A DNA stretch of 64,000 nt from Cordilura impudica (Eukaryota > Arthropoda > Insecta > Diptera > Scathophagidae). This document shows, in pieces, positions 34,665 to 43,062 of the stretch. The DNA lies in contig OY821517.1 in NCBI GenBank assembly GCA_963682025.1, positions 228,573,928-228,637,927 of the forward strand, read 5' to 3'. Both the position numbers and the translations under genes were made by a program. The notes under the pieces were generated by a model, which saw nothing but the letters and a program-made list of their open reading frames with translations, made no database searches and was not told where the DNA came from. Position 1 is the stretch's first letter; the number at the start of each line of letters is the position of its first letter.

Positions 34665-34978
34665 TAATTTATATAGCACCTATAACCTGAACTGATGTTT
34701 TTTGTTAATTTTGTTTTTGTTATTACTCTTTTTTTTTTTGAAATACTTATATTTTTTATTTTTAAAACTTTAAAAAATGAACTGATTAGCTGTATATTTT
34801 TTTTTATACGTTTTTTATCATACTTTATTATGAATTATTTTATTAAAATAAAATTTAAAAACTTTTTTTTCGATAAGACAAAACTTTTAAAATGTCCAGC
34901 TTTTTTTAAAAAATCCAGCTTTTTTATGCCGAATGTCCAGCTTTTTCCAAATCGGGATCTGGCAACCCTATGCACAAC

Positions 34979-35810
34979 TCGTTGCTATTGATGTTATAAA
35001 GAAAAACCATGTTAGCATTTTTGTATTACAGTGTCGCAATTTAGTAAAATATTTGCATAAATCGTCGAAAGGATTTCGTGCTCTTTTTGAAACAAATAAA
35101 TTAAATTTACCCAGAATAGATTTAGAATGATTAAAGATGTACAATTAGTAAGCGCTTTAATCGAAAGTGCTGTTACAGCATGTGATCTTGACGATAACTT
35201 TTGGGATAATATTGATGGGCTTGTACTCGTTTATAGTCCACTAAATGACATATTAGTAAAATACCAAGACGAAGCATTGAACTATGGAGACTTTTATTGC
35301 CAGTGGATTAAGTGCAAGTTGCTGATACAGCAAATTGTCCAACAATTGGCAGAAGAATCTGTTCCAAAAATTATCGGTGATTCTTTGTTAAAAAGCATTG
35401 AAATTAGATCTGAGAAATTGCTTGAAAATGAGGTTCTAAATGCTTGTCTCTACATTGATCCAAGGTTTCAACACACTCTATCTAATTCGGAAAAAGTTTG
35501 GCTGTTGGATATTTAAAAAAAGTTTGGGATAGAGATGTTGGACTTAATAAAGAATATTCTGTAAATTCGAAACAAATTGATGGCAATAATAACGTTGACG
35601 ATGATGATGATATTATAACAGCTTTTTTAAAACAAGACTTAATAGAAGACGGAGAGTATAGTTACAAATGTTCATACCAAAATCGAAATGCTCAAGTTAC
35701 CCTTTTTAAAAAGTAGTACATGCGTACTTAAATATTGGATAGAAAGACGGTCGACTGATCCGGAATTATTTATTTTATGCAATATTGTGTTGAGCGTTCC
35801 GCCAACGCAG
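34979..35810 (+). pseudogene. Outer hAT transposase, middle part
   Basis: Resumes after the inner hAT with VAIDVIKKN and CRNLVKYLHKSSKGF (34979-35130). It continues at 35127-35516 (VYSPLNDILVKYQDE, ACLYIDPRFQHTL) and, after a one-base shift, at 35498-35810 with VWDRDVGLN, then YWIERRSTDPELF and VLSVPPTQ. The last is the conserved sequence directly before the hAT dimerisation domain. The exon ends at a GTGAGC donor (35811). Only a few lesions are visible, fewer than in the inner hAT, which is odd for the older host element. Confidence 0.8.
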
Positions 35811-36091
35811 GTGAGCCAATGCTTAAAATAATTATACCTATCACGCATTGAATAGAGTATACAAAGTTACCATATTTAAACGATATAACAATTTGAAATT
35901 TTAAATATTTGAATATTAAAATATTTTTTGAATGTTAAATAAAATAAAGTTAACTTGAAATAAAAAAAATGAATTACATTGTAATTCAGTGAGTTAAAAA
36001 AGTATTTTAAATTTTCAATTAAAAGTGTGATGGGTAATTTTTTTATACTTTTGTAAAATTTGCACTTAATTTTGTTTTCATATTTTCGTAG
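35811..36091 (+). other. Intron in the outer hAT transposase
   Basis: Starts GTGAGC after CCAACGCAG and ends TTTTCGTAG. The codons on both sides are complete (phase 0): CAG before, CTG ACA GTA after. The protein passes from VPPTQ straight into LTVERAFSS, as in the family. Confidence 0.75.
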
Positions 36092-36224
36092 CTGACAGTA
36101 GAAAGGGCATTTTCATCATTAAGAATAGTTTTAACTGAAAGTAGAAATAGATTAAGCCAAGAAAATCTTCTAAATGAAGCAATTGATCAGGTAACCAGTC
36201 TGCCAGAAAATGTTATGGAATGAA
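36092..36224 (+). pseudogene. Outer hAT transposase, C-terminal dimerisation exon
   Basis: Encodes LTVERAFSSLRIVLTESRNR, the hallmark hAT C-terminal motif, then QENLLNEAIDQV and a stop at 36222-36224. The exon itself is intact. It lies about 660 bases from the right end of the element. Confidence 0.85.
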
Positions 36225-36886
36225 ATTATTTTTTTTTATTACTATACCATTTTGTTCTTTCTTAGTTATAGTGTTGATGAATACTTAAATTTTTTTTGTT
36301 TTTATCCATTTTTTATGTTGTCCTTATTTTTTTTTAAAGAATTTTTTAATATGCTTTTTTCATTTTGTCTTATTTTTTTATTTAAATCTTATTAATTTAA
36401 ATAAAAACATAATAAATATACACAGTATTACCAATTATTGTTTTTAATGCACTTAATTAAACGTAAATTATCTGAATGGTGTTTATGATATGTATGTTAC
36501 CGATAAAAAATTGTTACCATATAAAACCACAATCTTGTTAAAATATGGATCTTAATCTTATACACCATACTAAAACAACTCGATTTTGAATATAATTTCA
36601 TTAAATATGCTCACCACAGCAGCAAGAAATATTTAATATTTTCATACCAACACATAATATCAAAAATGAATTCCACAGCACCAAATAAATGAACGACGAC
36701 AGCACTATAAAATTATACAAATAAAATGCAGTTATTGCTGTGACAGCGCACAATCAAAACAAAATACCCATAAGAAATAATTTCATAGTATAATGTGCCG
36801 ACAGTTTGAATATATCTTGCACGTTGCTATTAAATTATGAAATTTATAGCAAATCACGACTACTACAGTATTAATTTTAAACTCTG
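36225..36886. other. 3' non-coding part of the outer hAT
   Basis: AT-rich, no gene. The last 300 bases mirror 23251-23560 loosely and form the subterminal inverted region of the transposon. Confidence 0.6.
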
Positions 36887-37620
36887 CATTCAGTGCATAT
36901 TTTTCATTAGTTTAATCGTGTCTGCTTGAACTGGGCTGCAATTGGCTATTTCTCCTATTTGTAATTCGTTTAACTGTGCTATTAGATTCAATAGTTTGTC
37001 ATGATAATTGTTCAACTCATGTTCTTTTGACAAAACGTGCTATGTGAAGCTTGTGTTTGTGCGATAGTTTTCGTTGTCTTGTATCTATCACTAAGAAACT
37101 GTATCAAACTTTCGGTGTTGTTCAATTTAACATTGAAGACAAAATTTAAAAGCAGCGTTTCTTGTTCTGGTGCCAAACCATGTCTAACCAATTCTACTAT
37201 GGTGATAAAAGATTTAAGTTCTCGTTAGTTCCCTGTGAATTCTGGAATTGTTTTCAAAGCTAATTCTAAGTTAAAATTTTGAGTCGCCATATTTATTGAA
37301 TTTTGTGTTTGTTTATTGGTAACAGATTTATTTTCCATTTCCCTCGGGTTCTCTAGTAAATATTGTTTAATCTTCGTATAGATATTATTGAATTCTATCC
37401 TAAAATAAGATAATTTTTCGCTATCCTCTTCTAGTAGTTCTTTTGTTCGGAAGTTTTCCCTTATCTTATTTATGATTTCTTATTTATTCTGGATAGTTTT
37501 CCCTGTGTATGTCCTTCCTGGACTTTTCTTTAAGTTTGAACAATTCTTTTAAGTTTTCTATTTCTTCTTCCATTAAATATTTTTATAAAAATAGTAATGT
37601 TATTAGTTTTTCTTAAACTT
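36887..37620 (-). pseudogene. Gypsy-2 gag, N-terminal half
   Basis: On the minus strand, ATG at about 37290 starts MATQNFNLELALKTIPEF and reads through ELKSFITMVELV and GLAPEQETLLLNF (capsid-type helices). It then breaks near 37060 and ends at the hAT insertion. An upstream in-leader stretch begins MEEEIENLKELFKLK (near 37575). Stops are scattered. Confidence 0.7.
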
Positions 37621-37634
37621 GATCTGTAACGATA

Positions 37635-37817
37635 TTACAGCACATAATTTTTAAAGTATTGATAAATCTTACATGCTAAATACAATAAAATTCCTACTAT
37701 AATTAATGTTATTACAAACTCTGGTATAATGTGTTTGGTAACTCTTTCTGAATTATTATTAGTGATAAATTTTTTCTCAACTTTCTTGATTGGATTTCCC
37801 CAAATAAGACCTACCAT
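37635..37817 (-). CDS. Small membrane protein ORF b in the gypsy-2 leader
   Basis: 60 codons from ATG at 37817. A basic N-terminus (NPIKKVEKKFITNN) is followed by one membrane segment, FVITLIIVGILLYLACKIY, then QYFKNYVL. It is clearly homologous to ORF a just upstream: both share VITLI-V---LY-A-K-Y-YFK-YV. No function is known to me. The intact frame in an otherwise ruined element is notable, but it is short. Confidence 0.6.
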   Translation of the reverse strand: MVGLIWGNPIKKVEKKFITNNNSERVTKHIIPEFVITLIIVGILLYLACKIYQYFKNYVL

Positions 37818-37865
37818 TGTGTCTATAAACCAATTTATTTATAATTTTTGTTTTATATTTTATTT

Positions 37866-37994
37866 TTAAACATTTGTAACTGCTAATCTATTTTCATGTT
37901 TTGTCACATAACTTTTAAAATATTTATATACTTTATGCGCCATGTATAAGACTATTATTACTACTATTAATGTAATCACGTACGCTGGTACCAT
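37866..37994 (-). CDS. Small membrane protein ORF a in the gypsy-2 leader
   Basis: I choose the ATG at 37994 (MVPAYVITLIVVIIVLYMAH), giving 42 codons: one hydrophobic segment followed by KVYKYFKSYVTKHENRLAV. A longer frame upstream runs into mariner sequence and is accidental. It is a tandem homologue of ORF b, 49 bases away. Confidence 0.6.
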   Translation of the reverse strand: MVPAYVITLIVVIIVLYMAHKVYKYFKSYVTKHENRLAVTNV

Positions 37995-38013
37995 TTGACA
38001 GATAATTAGTTTT

Positions 38014-39225
38014 ATCCTTCCGCTGAACGAATATGGTTGTGTATACGCTTGAACAACGCTGGGAAATATTGCGACATTACTTTGAAAATCATGGTAATGT
38101 TGCAGAATGTGTGCGAAAATTGCGTACGGATTTTGGAAGAAGAGAAGCACCGTCAGCTCCGTACGTTCGTTATCTTGTGAAAAAAAGTGAAAGAAACTGG
38201 CATCCTCATCGACAAACCAAAGCGTGAAAAGTCAAAAACAGTGCGTACACCCGAGAATATTGCTGCTGTGGCAGAAAGTGTGCGTGAAGCGCCATCAACA
38301 TCAATTCACCGTCGTTCTCAAAAATTGAACATTTCGGAGGCATCATTGAGACGAATTTTGCATAAAGACCTTGGTGTGACGCCATACAAAGTCCAATTGG
38401 TTCATGAGTTAAAGCCTACTGACCATCCAATGCGTTTTCGCTTCGCTAAGTGAGCCAGCGATCGACTTACAGAAGATGCCGATTTTGCCAAAATAAATCA
38501 TCTTTTCAGATGAAGCTCATTTTGATCTTGGCGGGTATGTAAACAAGCAAATTGTCGCATTTGGGGCACAGAAAACCCGCACGCATACATTGAAAAGCCG
38601 ATACACCCAAAACGAGTCACTGTTTGGTGCGGATTTTGGTCCAGAGGCATAATTGGGCCATTTTTCTTCGAAAATGAGCAAGGAGTGGCCGTTACAGTCG
38701 ATGGCGATCGTTATCGGGCCATGTTGAACGAATTTTTGTTCACAAAAATTGAAGAGGAGGATATTGGCAACATTTGGTTTCAACAGGACGGCGCTACGTG
38801 CCACACAGCCGAAGCTACACTCGATGTTTTGCGCCCTGTTTTTGAAGATCGCGTTATCAGCCGCAGAGCTGATGTCGTTTGGCCACCTCAGAGCTGCGAT
38901 TTGACACTGTTGGACTATTATTTGTGGGGTGCCCTCAAAGATAAGTGTTACGCCAGCAAGCCAGAGACAATTGACGCTTTAAAGGACAATATTCGTGAAG
39001 CCATTGGTGAAATACAGCTGCACACAATCGATAATGTGCTTAAAAATTGGACCGATCGTACAGGCTACTGCATGGCCAGCCGAGGCAGCCGTTTGAATGA
39101 AATTATTTTCCATTATTAACCGGAAGGATTGCATTTTCAAACAAAAAAAGAAATTTGAGATAATATTCAGTAGTTTTTTTTTATAGCATTTTCAAAAAAA
39201 AAAAAAAAGTTATTTGGCGGACCCT
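38014..39225 (+). mobile_element. Mariner of the DD41D (rosa) type, 5'-truncated
   Basis: The right terminal repeat reads, on the minus strand, AAGGGTCCGCCAAATAAC from 39225 and is followed by TA. The inner end of the right repeat (CGGAAGGAT, 39121-39129) has its inverted partner ATCCTTCCG at 38014-38022. However, the outer 90 bases of the left repeat are missing, so the element lost its 5' end. It is inserted in the gypsy-2 leader. Confidence 0.75.
38033..39119 (+). pseudogene. Mariner transposase, DD41D
   Basis: The helix-turn-helix N-terminus is at 38033-38227 (YTLEQRWEILRHYF). A frame change leads to 38187-38453 with LNISEASLRRILHKDLG. A TGA at 38451 and indels near 38490-38640 break the catalytic domain around IIFSDEAHF. 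Then 38685-39119 is open, with IWFQQDGATCHTAEA, WPPQSCDLTLLDYYLWG and a normal C-terminus. From the Asp of QDGATCH to the Asp of LLDYYLWG there are 41 residues between, which defines DD41D. All three catalytic Asp are still present. It is inactive because of the frameshifts. Confidence 0.88.
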
Positions 39226-39515
39226 TTATTTTCTTGTATTTCCACCTTGCTTTGCGGTTTTCCCATCTTAAAAAAAAAATCGGTTATTTTTTACAAAAAA
39301 TAATTTTCAAAGTATTGGCGGGATCGGTGCAGACTATGTCCAGTTTTTATTAATTTTGATAGTTTTAATTTCTATTCTTATTATTTATTCAGTACTCCAG
39401 GATGAGGTTGCAAATTAGTTTTAATTACTTATTTTTATTTATTATTATTATTAAGTTGAAGTCTTAATTTTATTCATTCAGGATTCCAGGATAAGGTTGC
39501 CAGGATCGCCATATG
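39226..39515 (-). promoter_or_regulatory. Gypsy-2 leader and primer-binding site
   Basis: The primer-binding sequence TGGCGATCCTGGCAACC (minus, 39499-39515) directly follows the LTR end. The leader carries two copies of a CCAGGATRAGGTTGC unit (about 39399-39414 and 39487-39502). Apart from that there is nothing but AT-rich sequence. Confidence 0.6.
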
Positions 39516-40632
39516 AATGAATAATAATTCATATTATATTATAAATGATAAACAGATTTATATCAATGTTTTATATTATAAATGAAGTGGTGTTTATGTG
39601 ATTTAAGTATGAATGTTTACTCTCGGAAGATATTTTAGTTATCCTTTTTTATACCCTATACCACTATGTGGTTTGGGTACAATGACTTTGAGCTGCTGTC
39701 TGTAACAACCAAAAATATTTGACCTAGACCCATCTTTAATTATACCGATCGAATCAGAATCACTTTCTGAGTTGATTTAACAATGTCCGTCCGTCCGACT
39801 GTGTGTCCATGTAAACCTTGTAATCAAACTGCAGGTCGCAAATATGAATATATTTTGATGATGTTTGGTATATAAGCTTCTATCGGCCATGGGATGAACG
39901 CTATTGAAATTGGTGAGAGTCGGTCTATGTTCAGACCTAGCCCCCATACAAATTACCCATATGAAATCGACATAAATTGCCATAAGATCCAAATTGTCAT
40001 ATAGATCTTACTCAAATTGGGTTTGTATGCGTTCATTACATTCATTAATGAGTAGTCCAAAAATGACCCCTTTGACCCCATATAGAGCTGCTTCCCGATC
40101 TTCACTTAAATCTACTAAAAAAAAAATATTGCACTGATTCTTCTCAAATTTTGTTTGTATATATTTTTGCAAAATACAAGAGACTTTACCAAACATGATC
40201 AGGATCGGTCCATTTTTGGACCTAGTCCCTATATAGATATAGCATCCGATATGAACTTTTTCATATCTGCAGCCAAAAAAATTAATAAAAATCCCACTCA
40301 AATTTGGTTTTTGCTTACTTTCTATGTCCAGTTAGTTGGGCCTAAGAGATAGGGTCTCTAAACGCATGGTATAGGGTATCGTATAGTCGGTCTAGACCGA
40401 CTATAATTTTCTCACTTGTTTTTGTATGACTAATACTAATTCTTATTGCTAATTGCTTATTGCTACATTCTTAATAATCATATTTCTTATTCTAAAACCC
40501 ACATGTTAAAATATACTAGTGACACACTTAATTAATATCAGATTTAAATTACAATAATTTTAGTTTTATTAATTGTATCATTTGTTTTATCATTTTAGTT
40601 TATGTTACATGTTATTTATGGTATGGTGCTAC
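39516..40632 (-). repeat. Gypsy-2 5' LTR, split by DINE-A copy 3
   Basis: The LTR parts are 39516-39644 (end ATTCATA against the primer-binding site) and 40424-40632 (start TAGCACCAT on the minus strand). The outer 206 bases recur at 1779-1984. The end sequence is related to that of the gypsy-1 LTR (shared ATAAATCTG and AAAATATAATAAT-like blocks). Confidence 0.6.
39645..40423 (+). repeat. DINE-A copy 3
   Basis: Full length, from TTTTATACCCTATACCACTA through CCGTCCGTCCGACTGTGTG (39786) to the palindrome TAGTCGGTCTAGACCGACTA and TTTTCTCACTTGTTTTT. The sequence GTATGACTAATAC that follows at 40427 is preceded by plain T's at 1779, so the related LTR there serves as an uninvaded comparison for the right junction. 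Confidence 0.85.
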
Positions 40633-40639
40633 GATAGGA

Positions 40640-41580
40640 CACCTTCTAGTTCTTTCAATTTCATTTTCCGGAGATAATTAGGGAACACATCTTGAAATGC
40701 ACTGCGAACACGGTTTTTAATTTTAATTGTTCGCGAAGTTAACATATTGAATATATTATTAAGAATTCCAATATTGTTGAAAATGTTTATATAAACAAAA
40801 TTGAATTTCTTGAAATTTTCTTTTAGTTTGTTTTTGGTTTGATCTGCTGATTTTTGTTTATTGCCACAGCAACGTTGGCAATTAATTAGTATTTACAACA
40901 CCCATTAAAACTGTGTAATTGAATTTCTTATAGTTAAAATAGAGAGATCCACTTCCACGAGGTTTGGTAATAGCAACATATTGTTTGTCATCTAAAATTC
41001 CATCTATGGTAAAGCGCATCAGCTTGCTTTTTTCAGTCATCTTCGCTTACTGGCAACTGCAAAAGTCATCATCAAACGAGAACTATATTTTATTAAGATT
41101 TCTTTTTAAACATTTTTTTTGAGTACTACTAACCACAATATATTCTCTAAGAACTTTAATTATGGCCTCACAAGTTTCTAAAACAATTGTGCCAATGGTT
41201 TGCGGCGAAAGTGCTGATGAGAATTTTAAATCCTCGAAACTGTTACCACTTTCGAAATACCGCAACGTCACGGCCAAACGCTGACGCACTGGAATTGCCT
41301 TTCTCCAATTAGTATCTTGCTTTTTTATTAGCCGGGCCACGTTTGCTAAAAGTTCTTCAAAAGAATATTTAGTAATGCGAACATAGTTTTTAAAATCAAT
41401 TTCAGAAGAAACTTCTAATTCTTTCAATAAGTTTTCCTGTCCTAGTATTTCCCGATTAATGTACTATTTTTACACCAGAACCCTCTTTTTTTCTTCTCTT
41501 TCCTTCTTTTTGGTGCTAAAGTTGCAAAATATAAGCGCAGAATTTTCTTTTACACAACATGGTTGTCTTCTAAATAATTT
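40640..41580 (-). pseudogene. PIF/Harbinger transposase relic
   Basis: The open piece 41083-41427 is the Harbinger N-terminal region (VARLIKKQDTNWRKAIPVRQRLAVTLRYFES, then SPQTIGTIVLETCEAIIKVL). After a gap, 40900-41040 encodes the DDE-domain start, MRFTIDGILDDKQYVAITKP and GSGSLYFNYKKFNYTVLMGV. The rest of the catalytic domain is missing, replaced by AT-rich sequence. N-terminal coding traces extend to about 41560. No terminal repeats were found. Confidence 0.75.
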
Positions 41581-41682
41581 TTTAACTTGAAATAAATTGA
41601 ATCAATAATATAATAAAAATCATCAAAATCTTTAAAAAAAAAATCAGTCATATAACAAAAAATTATTATATAAAAAAATAAG
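41581..41682. other. AT-rich gap, nothing recognised
   Basis: Short run of A/T sequence between the Harbinger relic and DINE-A copy 4. Confidence 0.5.
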
Positions 41683-42198
41683 TAAGAAAATTATAGTCGG
41701 TCTAGACAGACTTGGTAAAGTCACTTATATTTTGAAAAAATATATACAAACCAAATTTGAGAGAAATCTATGCAATATTTTTGTTTTTTGAAAGACTTAA
41801 GTGAAGATCGGGAAGCAGCTCTATATGGGGCCTATGACTAAGAATTGTCCTATAGGAATTATTTTTGGACTACTGATTAACGGATATAATAAACATATAC
41901 AAACCCAATTTGACTGAGATCTATATGATAATTTGGATCTTATGGCAATTTATATCGATTTCATAGGGGTCATTTGTATGGGGACTAGGTCTGAACATGG
42001 ACGTAAGTTCACCAATTTCAATACCGTTCATTCTACGGCCGATAAAAGCTTATATACCAAATTTCATCATAATATATTCATGAGTCTGAGTGGATCGGTA
42101 TAATAAAAGATGGGTCTAGGTCAAATATATTTGGTAGTTACAAACAGCAGCACAAAGTCATTATACCCAAACCACATTGTGGTATAGGGTATAAATAT
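41683..42198 (-). repeat. DINE-A copy 4, internally deleted
   Basis: Reverse orientation: begins AAGTAAGAAAATTATAGTCGG and ends with the TATACCC/GGGTATA stem (42166-42198). About 270 bases are missing in two places: just inside the left end, after the palindrome, and around the CCGT repeat, which is lost at about 42085. Confidence 0.85.
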
Positions 42199-42507
42199 TT
42201 TTAAGCGATTTTTTCGAGAACACCGTTAAACGTTATTTTTTTTTTTCAAAAAATATAATTTTGCTTAGAAATAAATGTATTGTAAAATATGGTGTTGTTG
42301 ATGCTACTCTTCCTGTCGCATCAAAATTTCAAAATAGTTTTGATATTTGCTCAGACCAATACAAAAAAATCATTTTGATTTGATCTCAAAGCAACTCCAG
42401 CCATACAGCCATTGACTGAATAAGACTAGACTTCTATAAAGGTCTATAAAGCTCTCTCAATTGTTTTGTTAAAATATTGCCATATTTGGGAAACGTGGAA
42501 ATTAAAG

Positions 42508-42748
42508 CTTTTTATACCCTATACCACTATGTGGTTTCGGTATAATGACTTTGTGCTGCTGTTTGTAACAACCAAAAATATTTGACCTACACCCATCTTT
42601 AATTACACCGATCGAATTCGAATCACTTCTGATCAGAATCACTTCTGATTCGATTTAACGATGTCCGTCCGTCCGTCCGTCTGTGTGTCCATGTAAAGCT
42701 TTTAATCAAACACTAGGTCGCAAATATGAATATATTTTGATGAAATTT
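42508..42748 (+). repeat. DINE-A copy 5, 3'-truncated
   Basis: Begins TTTTTATACCCTATACCACT and reaches the segment after the CCGT repeat, then stops at 42748. An extra partial duplication CGAATTCGAATCACTTCTGAT-like lies before the CCGT run. Confidence 0.85.
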
Positions 42749-43024
42749 AATGTTGTTAGACGATAAACTAAAGTTTTAAAACAAGATATAGAGAAATTCA
42801 ATATAAAAGGTAAATTTAAAATATATTTGATAATAAATCAAATAAAAAAAACATAATAAGTAAACGAAGTTATAAAAGAAAAGTGAAAGAGCAACCAAAT
42901 TTGTACAAGAATATCTGGTTCCAATGTCTACATATGGTCTCATGAGAACTGCCTAGTCACTACCTAATCAATAGTAGCAATGTCGCTAGTGATTTGCAAT
43001 GGCACTTACATTGACATTTCCTGC
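42749..43024. other. Unrecognised segment
   Basis: About 275 bases with no gene and no counterpart elsewhere in the window, between the truncated DINE-A and the DINE-B piece. They include a less AT-rich part (42900-43020). Confidence 0.4.
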
Positions 43025-43062
43025 AGGGACAATACAAAATCTAACATAGTAAAACCCAGTAT

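Larger units (their letters stand above)
32081..34970 (+). mobile_element. Inner hAT transposon
   Basis: A 2890-bp element with terminal repeats TAGGGTTGCCAGA and the complement, between perfect TGCACAAC duplications. Repeats of the form GTCCAGCTTTTT occur near both ends (32117-32147 and 34893-34945). It carries a BED-finger hAT transposase gene and a DINE-A copy. It is inserted in the transposase gene of a different hAT. Confidence 0.92.
23251..36886 (+). mobile_element. Outer hAT transposon, composite, 13.6 kb with nested elements
   Basis: Ends are CAGAGTTTAAAATTAATACT (right, complement of 36867-36886) and the decayed partner TAAAGTTCAAAATTTAGCAC (left), with an 8-bp CATTCAGT duplication, the hAT hallmark. 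Subterminal sequence near 23330-23400 matches the complement of about 36760-36830. Without its insertions (23641-31336 and 32081-34978) the element would be about 3.0 kb, a normal hAT size. The transposase gene fragments lie at 31550-36224, plus strand. Confidence 0.75.
15834..40632 (-). mobile_element. Gypsy-2 LTR retrotransposon, heavily invaded
   Basis: A minus-strand gypsy element whose own sequence lies at 15834-16090, 19596-23250, 36887-38013, 39226-39644 and 40424-40632. In element order it has an LTR (39516-40632), primer-binding site, leader with two small membrane ORFs, gag, protease, RT, RNase H and integrase. It is related to gypsy-1 (same layout, same primer-binding GGCGATCCTG) but gag is different. 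Insertions are CACTG-1, the outer hAT composite, a mariner and a DINE-A. Reading frames join correctly across the CACTG-1 and hAT insertions when one target copy is kept. Confidence 0.8.
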
